The notes under the pieces: model-generated
What the model saw: the letters and a program-made list of their open reading frames with translations, nothing else
What the model was told of the DNA's origin: nothing
The model's database searches: none
DNA from: JABDJX01 sp039942715
GTDB lineage: Bacteria > Pseudomonadota > Alphaproteobacteria > Rhodobacterales > Rhodobacteraceae
Assembly: GCA_039942715.1 (NCBI GenBank)
Contig: JBDVBY010000006.1
Location: 124,001 to 188,000, forward strand
Direction of reading: 5' to 3'
DNA: 64,000 nucleotides
Translations under genes and position numbers: made by a program
Part shown: positions 1-8,812 of the stretch, piece after piece
Position numbering within the stretch: the stretch's first letter is position 1
Layout of the letters: every line of letters starts with the position of its first letter

Positions 1-1104
1 CGCCTCGGATGCGGACCCAAGATTGCTCTCAAGGTGAGCCAAAAGATAATCCGGCAATGACTGACCCGCCGCCTCGGCCTTTGCTTTGAATTCAAGATGG
101 TTTGGATGCAGCGTCAACAAATGCGCAATGGCTTCGCCCGCCGCTGATTGCCCACCTTCGTTCAACCAAAGGCCGGGCACCATCGCCGAAAAATACGGCC
201 CCCAAACGCCAGGCACCAAAGCTTTGGCTTCGGACGATGACATGGTGCAGGCAGAGGTGCCGAAGACGTAAGCAATGCGCGATGATGGCGCGCCGCCTGC
301 AGCACCAATTGTCCCGACACCCCCGGCATGCGCATCGATCAATCCAGCCGCAACGGGCGTTCCTTCAGTCAAACCAAGGTCCGCCGCCGCCTGCCCTGTC
401 AGACCATTTCCAAGTGCAGTGCCGGGCGCGACAATTTTGGTTCCGATCTTTGCAAAATCATCCTGTGTCAGCTCATCAAGGCCGATGTCTTTGAAGTACG
501 ACGCGTCCCACCGATCTTCATGCGCCAGATATGTCCACTTGCAAGTGACGGTGCACATGGACCGGCTGTTATCACCGGTCGAACGCCATGTGAGGTAATC
601 CGTCAGATCAAAGAAGTCCGCAGCAGACTCAAACGTCACCGGCATATTCTCTTTCAGCCAGAGAAGTTTGGGCGTTTCCATTTCCGGAGAGATCGTGCCA
701 CCAACATACTCAAGCACCGCATGACCACCTTGGTTAATCCGCGCGGCCTGATCGGTTGCGCGATGATCCATCCAAACGATGATGTTGCGCGCAGCCTCAC
801 CGCTGGCGCTGATCGAAAGTGGAGCGCCGTCCGAGTCGAGCACCACAAGCGAACACGTCGCATCAAACCCGAGCCCTTTGACTGCATCGGGCGAAACGCC
901 AGATTGCGCCACTGCCTCGCGGGTGGCCTCACACACACAGGACCAGATATCGTCGCTGGATTGTTCCGCAATGTGCGGTCCGTCTCGGAATAGTTTTATG
1001 TCGCGCTTGGCTGCGGCCAACAAAATCCCGGCACCATCGAACACGCCCGCACGCGCGCTTCCAGTTCCGACATCAATTCCGACAAAAACATCACCCAAGC
1101 TCAT
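1..1104 (-). CDS. FGGY carbohydrate kinase, D-ribulokinase-like (partial, C-terminus cut by window edge)
   Basis: The frame starts at an ATG three bases after the stop of the upstream dehydrogenase gene and is still open at base 1, so 368 N-terminal codons are visible. It begins with the nucleotide-binding loop of the sugar-kinase fold (VGIDVGTGSARAGVFD, near residues 8-23). Further on come VWMDHRA near residue 111 and ISPEMETPKLLWLKE near 138, a pattern I associate with the D-ribulokinase branch of FGGY kinases rather than with xylulokinase or glycerol kinase; DAHAGG follows near 253. Such enzymes phosphorylate a ketopentose such as D-ribulose with ATP in the cytoplasm. Coupling to the preceding polyol dehydrogenase suggests pentitol to ketopentose to ketopentose phosphate. 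The exact sugar is inferred, not shown. Confidence 0.85.
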   Translation of the reverse strand, partial: MSLGDVFVGIDVGTGSARAGVFDGAGILLAAAKRDIKLFRDGPHIAEQSSDDIWSCVCEATREAVAQSGVSPDAVKGLGFDATCSLVVLDSDGAPLSISASGEAARNIIVWMDHRATDQAARINQGGHAVLEYVGGTISPEMETPKLLWLKENMPVTFESAADFFDLTDYLTWRSTGDNSRSMCTVTCKWTYLAHEDRWDASYFKDIGLDELTQDDFAKIGTKIVAPGTALGNGLTGQAAADLGLTEGTPVAAGLIDAHAGGVGTIGAAGGAPSSRIAYVFGTSACTMSSSEAKALVPGVWGPYFSAMVPGLWLNEGGQSAAGEAIAHLLTLHPNHLEFKAKAEAAGQSLPDYLLAHLESNLGSASEA

Positions 1105-1107
1105 GCG

Positions 1108-2142
1108 TTATAGAACGATCTGCAGTTTCACATCATCCGGGCGCTGTTCCACAGCCCGATCAAATGCGGCGATGCTTTCAGCAAAGGCGAATGTCTCCGA
1201 GATCAGCGGCTTCAGATCAACTTTGCCAGAAGCAATCAGATTGATCGCGCGATCATAAACATTTGCATAGCGGAACACGGTCTCAAGCCGCAGTTCTTTG
1301 GCCTGCAGTGAAACGATGTCCATGGGCACGGGCTCGACCGGCATGCCAACCAAAACAATTGCACCTCCGGGACAGGCGAATTGAGGCGATTGAAGCACGG
1401 CTTGTTCCGCACCTGAGCATTCAAACACCAGATCACATCCCCAGCTATCGGTTTCCTGCACAATTTTCGCAAGCGCGTCGGCATCGCCCAAATTGACCGG
1501 AACGATTGCATCGTACTGGCCAATCAAATCCAGCTTGGGCTGGGCAAAATCCGTCACGATCACTTTGGAACATCCACCCGCAAGTGCGGCCAAAGCGACC
1601 ATCATCCCGATAGGTCCTGCGCCTTGAACCAAAGCCACATCGCCGGGTTTGATTTTGGCGCGATACGCGGCCTGCATGCCGATGGCAAAAGGTTCAACCA
1701 TGGCACCCTCGCCAAAGGAAACATGGTCAGGCAACTGGTAGGTGAATTGCGCAGGATGCACGACTTCGGGGGTCAAACATCCGTGCACAGGCGGTGTGGC
1801 CCAGAAGCGCACTGCAGGATCAACGTTATAAATGCCAAGTTTGGCCGCGCGCGAATTGGGATTGGGAATGCCAGGTTCCATGCACACCCGGTCGCCTTTG
1901 CTCAAATGGGTTACAGCGCTGCCAACCTCAACCACCGTACCAGCGGCCTCGTGCCCCAACACCATCGGTTCGTTGACCACGAATGGTCCGATCTTGCCGT
2001 GGGTATAGTAATGTACATCACTGCCGCAGACGCCGACGGTGTGAACCGCGATCCTGACATCGTTGGCACCTAGCCCGGTATCCAGATCAATGTCGCGAAG
2101 GGAGAGTTTTCCCTTTTCTTCCAAAACTAGTGCTTGTGCCAT
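1108..2142 (-). CDS. Zinc-dependent polyol dehydrogenase (xylitol/sorbitol dehydrogenase-like)
   Basis: This 344-residue medium-chain dehydrogenase probably oxidises a sugar alcohol to a ketose with NAD+. The GroES-like domain carries the catalytic zinc pattern VCGSDVHYY (near 38), GHEAAGTVVEVG (near 64) and a later Glu in the segment EGAMVEP (near 146). The Rossmann fold carries VQGAGPIGMMVALAA (near 170). MEPGIPNPNSRAAKLG near residue 88 is typical of the xylitol/sorbitol dehydrogenase group. The structural-zinc cysteine cluster of many alcohol dehydrogenases is absent, as is usual in this group. It lies between an ABC importer ATPase gene and a ribulokinase-like kinase gene in one minus-strand operon, which fits pentitol oxidation after uptake. 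Ribitol, xylitol or arabitol cannot be told apart here. Confidence 0.88.
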   Translation of the reverse strand: MAQALVLEEKGKLSLRDIDLDTGLGANDVRIAVHTVGVCGSDVHYYTHGKIGPFVVNEPMVLGHEAAGTVVEVGSAVTHLSKGDRVCMEPGIPNPNSRAAKLGIYNVDPAVRFWATPPVHGCLTPEVVHPAQFTYQLPDHVSFGEGAMVEPFAIGMQAAYRAKIKPGDVALVQGAGPIGMMVALAALAGGCSKVIVTDFAQPKLDLIGQYDAIVPVNLGDADALAKIVQETDSWGCDLVFECSGAEQAVLQSPQFACPGGAIVLVGMPVEPVPMDIVSLQAKELRLETVFRYANVYDRAINLIASGKVDLKPLISETFAFAESIAAFDRAVEQRPDDVKLQIVL

Positions 2143-2169
2143 TGCGTGGCCTTTCAGGTGTTCTCGGGT

Positions 2170-3243
2170 CTAACTGCTCAGGCACAGTTTCGAGTCTTGA
2201 TCAAAGATGTGACTGCTTGGTTTGTCCACCGTCAAATGAAGCGTTTCACCCGACACCCATTCGCGGCGTTCGCGTGAAATCACACAAGCCTCGGTGTCAC
2301 CAATCTTACCATAAAGATGGGTTTCTGGCCCTGTTGGCTCGGCAACAGAAAGCACCATTTCCAAATCGGATGGCGTGTCTGAGAGGCTAAAATGCTCAGG
2401 ACGCACCCCCAACAACACCCCCTGCCCGTCTTTCAAGTCCAAGCCAGCACCAACATCAACTGATGCGCCACGCACATCGACCGCCACCGAGCTACCTTCG
2501 ACCTTGGCCACGCCCTCAAGAATATTCATCCCCGGCGATCCAATAAATTGCGCAACAAACAGGTTCTTTGGATTGTCATAGACATCCAACGGCGAGCCCG
2601 ACTGTTCAATCACGCCATCGCGCATGATCACAACGGTATCGGCCATCGTCATCGCTTCAATCTGGTCGTGGGTCACATAAACGGTCGTTGTCTTAAGCCT
2701 CTGATGGAGCTCTTTGATTTCGGTGCGCATCTGCACGCGCAGTTTGGCATCCAGATTTGACAAAGGCTCGTCAAACAAGAACACATCGGGGTTGCGCACA
2801 ATCGCGCGGCCCATAGCGACACGCTGGCGCTGACCACCAGAAAGCTCTTTTGGCAAACGATCAAGATAGGGTTCAAGCGACAGAATGCCGGCTGCCCAAT
2901 TGACCCGTTCGTCAATTTCAGCCTTGTCCATCTTCTTTAAATTCATCGAAAACGCCATGTTGTCACGCACTTTCATATGCGCATAGAGGGCGTAATTCTG
3001 AAACACCATTGCGATGTTGCGATCTTTGGGATGCACACCGTTAACGCGTCGATCCGCGATGTTCACGTCGCCGGACGTGATGCTTTCAAGCCCAGCAATC
3101 ATCCGCAACAACGTCGACTTGCCACATCCCGACGGCCCTAGCAGAACGACAAACTTGCCGTCTTCAATGTCCAGATTGATGCCGTGCAGGACCTCTAGGC
3201 TGCCGTATTTCTTCTTAAGGTCTGCAATGGTCACTGACGCCAT
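2170..3243 (-). CDS. Sugar ABC transporter ATP-binding protein (UgpC/MalK/SmoK type)
   Basis: This is the cytoplasmic ATPase of the importer encoded by the next three upstream genes. It has Walker A GPSGCGKST (near residue 37), signature LSGGQRQRVAMGRA (near 135), Walker B VFLFDEPLSNLDA (near 155), the switch histidine in YVTHDQ, and a C-terminal TOBE-like region of about 120 residues, as in MalK-type subunits that energise two different permeases. I chose the ATG at 3243 (MASVTIADLKKKYGS), where homologous ATPases begin. An upstream in-frame ATG at 3309 would add 22 residues that do not look like the family. Length after this choice is 357 residues, normal for the group. Confidence 0.9.
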   Translation of the reverse strand: MASVTIADLKKKYGSLEVLHGINLDIEDGKFVVLLGPSGCGKSTLLRMIAGLESITSGDVNIADRRVNGVHPKDRNIAMVFQNYALYAHMKVRDNMAFSMNLKKMDKAEIDERVNWAAGILSLEPYLDRLPKELSGGQRQRVAMGRAIVRNPDVFLFDEPLSNLDAKLRVQMRTEIKELHQRLKTTTVYVTHDQIEAMTMADTVVIMRDGVIEQSGSPLDVYDNPKNLFVAQFIGSPGMNILEGVAKVEGSSVAVDVRGASVDVGAGLDLKDGQGVLLGVRPEHFSLSDTPSDLEMVLSVAEPTGPETHLYGKIGDTEACVISRERREWVSGETLHLTVDKPSSHIFDQDSKLCLSS

Positions 3244-3329
3244 GTTGCTGCTCACTTGCTCGGTTTTGGTCTGATTGTAGTGCGCCGCCGCCCCTTCGGG
3301 CGACGGCATTTTCGGTCGTCAGGAAAAGT

Positions 3330-4853
3330 TTACCGAAGCTCGGCTTCTTCGACCTTTTCATCAACCAGTTTTGCGATCTGGTCCATACAGGCTTTGGCGT
3401 TGCCATCGTAATCCTGTCCGGTCAGCAGTTTGCCAAGCTCGGTTGGGATTTCGTTGTTTGCAACACCGGCCCAAATCGCCACATCCGGCTCGGACGCCAT
3501 GTGGTTGTTGATCGTCTCAAGAACCATGTCGAGGTGGCGTGTCGTGCCCGCCCCTTCCAGTCCTTTGCGCTCAACAATCCGTGGATCATTGTACGACGAT
3601 GTCCGCATTGGGGCAAAGCCACCCGCCAGCGTACAACGTGTCATGATGTCCTTGGAACAAGCCCACTGCAGGAACAGCCACGCAGCTTCGATGTTCTTGG
3701 AGTAGCGTGACAAAGCAATGGACGATCCACCCTGGTGACCCCAGTTCGGAATTTCACCAAAGCCTACTGCATCACGGCCGCGCAAAGTAGACGGGCCCTG
3801 AAGCGGCGTTGTCATTTCCCAAAGACCTTTCACGCCTGAATCGTCTGCGTTCCAGCCCGGGAAGAATTCAGCCCAAGATTGACACAGCGCGATCTGACCA
3901 GACGCACCCATCTGCCACTGACCATCCCAAGTCGAGGCAACAGAGTTCGCAGGCGCGTTCGCCAGAAGGTTCATGTACCACTCAAGCCCTTCGACACCGG
4001 CGGCATCGTTGCCCGAGAACATCTTGTCAGAGTCAAAGATCGACCCGCCGTGCCCCCAAACAGCCTGCGACCAGTCACACTCAAGCGAATAGTGACCAGA
4101 CTTGGCCTGAAGCCCAGTACCATAGATACCGTTTTCCTGTTCCGCTGCTGTGATCATCTCAACAGCTTTGGTAAAGTCTTCGTAGGTTTTCGGAACGGCA
4201 ATGCCATGCTTTTCAAGGATGTCTTTGCGATACATCAGTGTGAAAATCGGAATATCGAATGGTAGACCGATCCACTTGTCCTGATAAAGGCTGATTCCTT
4301 CGACCAGTGGCTGCGAGAAGTCATCAAAGTCAAAGCCCGGCATCGCAAGGTCAGCATTGCCGTCATAGTATTCTCGCGGATCGATTGTGTCGGGCGAGAA
4401 TGTCGCGGTCCACGCTTGGTCAAGATAGTACAGATCGTAGGTACCAAGCTGGCCTTGAACGTCTTGCGTCGCTTTGGCCAGAACCTGCTCCAGCGGCACA
4501 ATCTCGATTTCAACATTGATGCCCGTCAGCGCCGTAAACTCAGACTTGAGCTGGTTTAGAACAACCGTTGGCGGTGTTGATTCCGAAGTATAACGAATGG
4601 TTGTGCCTGCATATGGCTTGCCCGCTTCGCGCAGGAAGTTCGCCACATCTTCAGGTGTTTCGCCATGCGCATCCGCCATCGCCATGTTTCCAAATGGACG
4701 GAAACCGCCAAGCGTGCCGGCAGCAAAAGCTGACATACCAATGCCCGCCATGCCCATGTTTTTCAGAAATGTACGCTTCGAGATCTTCTTATTTGTGAAG
4801 TCATTGGCGCTATCGATGATGAAGCGCTGCTTGTCGTGGTTCCTAAAGCTCAT
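3330..4853 (-). CDS. Extracellular sugar-binding protein of the ABC transporter
   Basis: A 507-residue periplasmic binding protein, longer than the roughly 430 residues common for family 1 sugar binders. The N-terminus has a Tat-like motif, SKRTFLKNMG (near 25-34), followed by a hydrophobic stretch rich in Gly and Ala and an Ala-x-Ala-like cleavage region near residue 60. The first Arg of the twin-arginine pair is Lys, so export by Tat is likely but not certain. A good ribosome site, GGGAGGT, lies about eight bases before the ATG. The gene leads into the ATPase gene and follows the two permease genes, so it presumably captures the polyol or sugar imported by this system. Confidence 0.87.
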   Translation of the reverse strand: MSFRNHDKQRFIIDSANDFTNKKISKRTFLKNMGMAGIGMSAFAAGTLGGFRPFGNMAMADAHGETPEDVANFLREAGKPYAGTTIRYTSESTPPTVVLNQLKSEFTALTGINVEIEIVPLEQVLAKATQDVQGQLGTYDLYYLDQAWTATFSPDTIDPREYYDGNADLAMPGFDFDDFSQPLVEGISLYQDKWIGLPFDIPIFTLMYRKDILEKHGIAVPKTYEDFTKAVEMITAAEQENGIYGTGLQAKSGHYSLECDWSQAVWGHGGSIFDSDKMFSGNDAAGVEGLEWYMNLLANAPANSVASTWDGQWQMGASGQIALCQSWAEFFPGWNADDSGVKGLWEMTTPLQGPSTLRGRDAVGFGEIPNWGHQGGSSIALSRYSKNIEAAWLFLQWACSKDIMTRCTLAGGFAPMRTSSYNDPRIVERKGLEGAGTTRHLDMVLETINNHMASEPDVAIWAGVANNEIPTELGKLLTGQDYDGNAKACMDQIAKLVDEKVEEAELR

Positions 4854-4913
4854 TTGGATACCTCCCTATATGGTTTGAGCCGTGCTTTGCCCTCGATCGA
4901 GGGGATTGAATTC

Positions 4914-5804
4914 TCAGTCTTTGATTGCCCCCATTGTCAGTCCACGAACCAAGTGGCTCTGGACAAGTAAGATGAAGATGAAGCTTGGAACGATAGCGGA
5001 TGTCCCAAGCGCTGAAATGTAGCCCCACTCGGATCCTGTTGAGGTCACGAAGGTGGTGATTTTCACCGGGATCGTGCGGATCGAACTTGTGAGGAAAAGC
5101 GAAAGTAAAAATTCGGTCCACGAGAAGATGAAGCAAAGAACAGCCGTCGCCGCCAATCCGCCTTTCGACATTGGCAGGATCACTTTCCAAAACACCTGCC
5201 AACGTGTTGCACCGTCGATCATTGCTGCGTGGTCAACATCGATTGGGATGTCGTCGATAAACGACTTGAGCAAAAGGACAGCGATGGGAATGTTTATCAG
5301 TGTGTGGGCAATAATCAGACCCATATGCGTATCGCGCAGCCCCATGTCATGAAAGATAAACACCATCGGAATGATGATCGCGATTGGCGGCAAAAAGCGC
5401 TGCGACAGGATCCAATTCAAAACGCCTTGTGCGCCCCAGAATTTCATGCGCGACAGACCGTAGGCTGCAAAAAGTCCAAGCGTGACACAAAGTGCAGTCG
5501 ACCCAACCGCAACAATGATCGACGACAAGATCGAGCCGCGCCCGTCGTAAGAGTTGCCACCGCTGGTGCCGAAATCGGATCGCGCGTTCTGGCTCACATC
5601 AATCGACGATTGGCCAAGAAGCGTCACACGATAGTTTTCAAGGGTCGGAATGAAGTCAAACCAGATAACTCCATCCTTGTCGAAAACAGCCGATATAGGC
5701 TTGAGCGAGGTCAGCGCAAACCAAAATATCGGAAAGATAAAGATCAGCACGATAAAGATCGCGATCACGTAGCGGGCGGTTATGGCGAGACGAGACTGTT
5801 CCAT
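4914..5804 (-). CDS. Sugar ABC transporter permease (MalG/SmoG type)
   Basis: A 296-residue inner-membrane permease with about six hydrophobic segments. The first is near residues 10-32. The coupling loop that contacts the ATPase is DHAAMIDGATRWQVFWKVIL (near 190-209), the EAA motif of binding-protein-dependent permeases with Asp-His in place of Glu-Ala. Its ATG overlaps the stop of the upstream permease by one base (TGATG), so the two are translationally coupled. About 65 residues between the first and second membrane segments are periplasmic, as in other MalG-type partners. The gene is one of four encoding an importer for a sugar alcohol or pentose. Confidence 0.9.
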   Translation of the reverse strand: MEQSRLAITARYVIAIFIVLIFIFPIFWFALTSLKPISAVFDKDGVIWFDFIPTLENYRVTLLGQSSIDVSQNARSDFGTSGGNSYDGRGSILSSIIVAVGSTALCVTLGLFAAYGLSRMKFWGAQGVLNWILSQRFLPPIAIIIPMVFIFHDMGLRDTHMGLIIAHTLINIPIAVLLLKSFIDDIPIDVDHAAMIDGATRWQVFWKVILPMSKGGLAATAVLCFIFSWTEFLLSLFLTSSIRTIPVKITTFVTSTGSEWGYISALGTSAIVPSFIFILLVQSHLVRGLTMGAIKD

Positions 5805-6724
5805 CAGAACTTCACCTTGAAAATCTTGATGAAGACGTTCGCGATGATCAGAACCACCAAAAGCGTAAAGATCGCTACGGTCGAAGCGTACGGAAAATTC
5901 GCGCTCTTGAAGTAGACCGTTCCAGCGTAAGCGGTCAGCGTCTCCGTCGCTGTCCCCGGCCCGCTGTCGGTCATGACCTTCACGTAGTCAAAGACACGAA
6001 ACAAATCGATACCGCGAATAAGGACCGCCAGCGCGATGATTTTCGACATCATCGGCAGTGTCAGTTTGAAAAAGGCTTGCACGTTGGTCGCGCCATCAAT
6101 CGCCGCGGCCTCGAAAGGATCTTTAGGCAGCGCGCGCAGACCCGCGAGCATAATAAGCACCATAAACGGCGTCCATTGCCAGACATCCACTATGATTACC
6201 GACATCAAAGCTGTTGAATGAGACGCAAGAAGCGGCGCGTCTTTCGACAAAATGCCAAGGTCGTAAAGCGCATGGCTGATGACTCCGAAGGAACCATCAT
6301 ACATCAACAGAAACATCATGCCTGTCACTGCTGGCGGCACAACTAATGGCAGCGTCATCAAAGCCCGCAGTAGCCCGAACCCTTTGCGATCTGTATCCAG
6401 CAAAAGTGCAATCAACATGCCAAGGACAAGCTGAACAACGATTGCAATAAATGTATATGTCAGAGTGATTTGCAGGGCGTCCCACACACGATCATCGCCC
6501 ATAAGCTTGGACCAGTTCCATGCTGGATCAAACTTTTCAACACGGGTCGCGGGATTACGTTTAAAGAAGGTCAGCCAAAGCGAATAGAGGATCGGGTAAA
6601 GGCCGAAGACCAGCAAAAGTGCGACGGTCGAAAAGAGCCAAGGCAACGGGTGTTCAGACGTGAGCCATCGCGGCAATAGCGGTCTCTTCTCCGTCGTCCC
6701 GACATGTACGCGGCCATCATCCAT
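5804..6724 (-). CDS. Sugar ABC transporter permease (MalF/SmoF type)
   Basis: A 306-residue inner-membrane permease, first gene of the transport operon. It has about six membrane segments and the coupling motif EAAAIDGATNVQAFFKLTLP (near residues 202-221), matching the classical EAA loop. It pairs with the next gene to form the heterodimeric channel. The start chosen is the ATG at 6724. The ribosome site is weak, so the exact start is slightly uncertain. The operon is divergent from an AraC-family regulator across a 295-bp intergenic region that contains a perfect 16-bp palindrome. Confidence 0.9.
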   Translation of the reverse strand: MDDGRVHVGTTEKRPLLPRWLTSEHPLPWLFSTVALLLVFGLYPILYSLWLTFFKRNPATRVEKFDPAWNWSKLMGDDRVWDALQITLTYTFIAIVVQLVLGMLIALLLDTDRKGFGLLRALMTLPLVVPPAVTGMMFLLMYDGSFGVISHALYDLGILSKDAPLLASHSTALMSVIIVDVWQWTPFMVLIMLAGLRALPKDPFEAAAIDGATNVQAFFKLTLPMMSKIIALAVLIRGIDLFRVFDYVKVMTDSGPGTATETLTAYAGTVYFKSANFPYASTVAIFTLLVVLIIANVFIKIFKVKF

Positions 6725-7019
6725 CGTTCAGAAACGCCCCCGTGGAGTTCGGCAAGGCGCAGAACACGCGCGCTTCAAACGCAAAATCATCTAGCTTCCC
6801 TCCCAATCTTACCAACGACTTCAGTTATTTTTCGCGTTGATCTCTAGTCAGTAAATTGTCCAAACCTGATACTTTTTTGCGCAACTTCACCGCCATCAGA
6901 CCCCCAGTTATCCTCAAAACTGAAAAAAAGTATGCGTCCTAATATGCTATACCATTGCAATACAAAAAGAAATGGATAGTTTACATATGTAAACCAACCC
7001 AATCAAAGCCCTTTGTGCT
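6725..7019. promoter_or_regulatory. Divergent promoter region between ABC transporter operon and araC-type gene
   Basis: This 295-bp gene-free stretch separates the minus-strand transporter operon from the plus-strand AraC-type gene. It is clearly more AT-rich than the coding flanks. The strongest signal is the perfect palindrome GTTTACATATGTAAAC at 6979-6994, listed separately. I did not find promoter boxes good enough to name for either direction. Both a polyol-responsive activator and the SorC regulator encoded at 14.7 kb are candidates to act here. Confidence 0.6.
6979..6994. promoter_or_regulatory. Perfect 16-bp palindrome, probable operator
   Basis: The sequence GTTTACATATGTAAAC is its own reverse complement. 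It lies 26 bases before the AraC-type start codon. A related palindrome, ATTTACAATTGTAAAT, and a third partial copy, TACATATGTA, lie in the divergent region near 14.57 kb next to the SorC-type gene. The shared TTTACA/TGTAAA arms suggest one regulator for both halves of the locus. Which protein binds is inference. Confidence 0.6.
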
Positions 7020-7910
7020 ATGCTAAAAGACGCCCTCAATCCCCGCCCCGATCTTGAGATTATTATCAACGATCCCGGTCAGTCGTTCCGCGTGCATCAG
7101 CATGACTATCCAAGCCCTTTGGCCAAGCTGAACTACCATCCGGAATACGAACTACACCTGATCACTGACTCCCAAGGGATCATGTATCTGGGAGATTGCA
7201 TCGAAGAGTTCCAGCCGGGCAATCTATGCCTCATCGGCCCCAATATCCCGCACACCTGGATAAGCCGCCTGCGCACACGCGATCATGTTCCGGGCCGCGA
7301 CGTCGCGCTTCATTTTACCCGCACCTCAATCGGGCTTGCCGCGCAACCTCGCCCGCCGGAATTCGGTGAGCTAGAAGCGTTGCTAGACGAAAGCCATTTC
7401 GGCTTGGTGTTCGAAGGCGACGGCAAGCAGACAGCGATTGACCTGTTGTTAGAGTTACGCGGATTAAGCGGGCTGGAGGCCTATTCAACATTTTTGAAAT
7501 TAGTCAGCGTGCTTGCAATGAAATGTGACGCACGCCGCGCGATCTCTTCGCAGTATCGTCCAAACCTCTCTGATCGCTCGACGCGATTTATGGAGTCGAT
7601 TTTTGAACAGATTTCCAGCGACGTAACCGCCGACATTCGTATGTCGAGCTTTGCCAAGGAATGCGGCATGTCGAACGCAACCTTTTCGCGGTTCTTTCAT
7701 CGCAACTGCGGGATGAACTTCTCGCAATACGTACGCAAAATTCGGATCAGCTATGCATGTTCACTTTTGCAAGAAACCGATCTTAAGATTGTTGATGTAG
7801 CCAACGACTCGGGCTTCAAAAATCTGTCGCTATTCAACCGTCAGTTCAAAGCAGAAATCAGAAAAACACCGCTTCAATACCGAAAACTGTCGCGCGCTCT
7901 ACGGCCCTAA
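7020..7910 (+). CDS. AraC-family transcriptional regulator
   Basis: A 296-residue regulator with an N-terminal cupin-like sensor domain (YHPEYELHLITDSQG near residue 40 and GNLCLIGPNIPHTWIS near 70) and a C-terminal pair of helix-turn-helix motifs. The first is SSFAKECGMSNATFSRFF (near 207), the second VANDSGFKNLSLFNRQF (near 259), ending with the family tail KTPLQYRK. It is divergent from the polyol/sugar ABC operon and most likely controls it in response to the imported compound. Its stop overlaps the end of the convergent HAD gene by four bases. The sensor domain shows no feature that names the ligand. Confidence 0.88.
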   Translation: MLKDALNPRPDLEIIINDPGQSFRVHQHDYPSPLAKLNYHPEYELHLITDSQGIMYLGDCIEEFQPGNLCLIGPNIPHTWISRLRTRDHVPGRDVALHFTRTSIGLAAQPRPPEFGELEALLDESHFGLVFEGDGKQTAIDLLLELRGLSGLEAYSTFLKLVSVLAMKCDARRAISSQYRPNLSDRSTRFMESIFEQISSDVTADIRMSSFAKECGMSNATFSRFFHRNCGMNFSQYVRKIRISYACSLLQETDLKIVDVANDSGFKNLSLFNRQFKAEIRKTPLQYRKLSRALRP

Positions 7911-8812
7911 GTTGTCGGGCATCGAAAATCAGGCCTGATTCCACACTGCGCCATGTACTCTTCCACATCATGCCCTTTGAAAAGCCCGTGATCTTCGATC
8001 AGCACGGTTTTCATACCTGCTGCTGCACCGCCGAGAACATCCGTGTGCAGCGTGTCCCCCACCATCGCGATCCGCTCTGTTGAAAGTGATCCCAGGCGAT
8101 CCATCACCGCGTCAAACGCATTGCCGAAAGGCTTACCAAAGAACTGCGGCACCACGCCTGTGCGATCCGCCAATGCATGTGTGAAAAAGCCCGGCTCACA
8201 GCTTAAGCCGGTCTCGCGCGGGGCGACAAGATCTGGGTTTGCGCAATAAAGAAGATGCGGCTTTGTCTGCATTGCGCCTTCCAGCGCGCCCATCAGCGCG
8301 TCATCCATCCGCTCGCTGGAGAGCATCAAAAAACCATCTACATCCGGTTGATGATCCACCGTCCACGGGACCACATCCAGACCGATATCCTCCAACGTAT
8401 CGCTTTCCTTACAAGCCGCGCCCCAGCGTCCCTTTGGCAAATTGGCACGGATATGAGAGACGCAAACGTCGCGGCTGGTGATGATCTCGTCGCCTGAAAA
8501 ATCAAAACCCAGCCCTTCGAACTTGGCGATAGCAAAGGCGTGATCATCGCTGGCCGCATTGGTCAGCACGATCAGCTTTTTACCCATGGCACGCAGTTGC
8601 GCGATACGCTCTACCGCGCCGGGAATGGGTGTACCGCCCACGTTCAATACCCCAAATGCATCAAGCACAAAGGCATCTACGTACGGTGCGACCTCGGCCA
8701 AGTTGGTAACCGCCTGCGATGCGTCTGGAAATCGCGCTTCAGGTAAGCGATCCCGGACTTGTTCGTATCTGTCAAACGCGGCTTGCGTCGACAGCAATGT
8801 TGCATAGCTCAT
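7907..8812 (-). CDS. HAD-superfamily hydrolase, class IIA (NagD-like, TIGR01459-type)
   Basis: A 301-residue HAD protein, last gene of the second carbohydrate operon. The start at 8812 overlaps the stop of the kinase gene by one base (TGATG); a longer frame from 8869 lies inside the kinase gene and is rejected. Motif I is FVLDAFGVLNVGG, with the nucleophile at Asp51 but Phe at position 53 where most HAD phosphatases have Asp. Motif II is VLTNAAS, then a lysine in KPFGNAFD and motif III GDTLHTDVLGG. As I recall, the TIGR01459-type subgroup commonly has Trp or another residue at the second position. The substrate may be a sugar or glycerol phosphate, judged only from neighbours. Confidence 0.82.
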   Translation of the reverse strand: MSYATLLSTQAAFDRYEQVRDRLPEARFPDASQAVTNLAEVAPYVDAFVLDAFGVLNVGGTPIPGAVERIAQLRAMGKKLIVLTNAASDDHAFAIAKFEGLGFDFSGDEIITSRDVCVSHIRANLPKGRWGAACKESDTLEDIGLDVVPWTVDHQPDVDGFLMLSSERMDDALMGALEGAMQTKPHLLYCANPDLVAPRETGLSCEPGFFTHALADRTGVVPQFFGKPFGNAFDAVMDRLGSLSTERIAMVGDTLHTDVLGGAAAGMKTVLIEDHGLFKGHDVEEYMAQCGIRPDFRCPTT

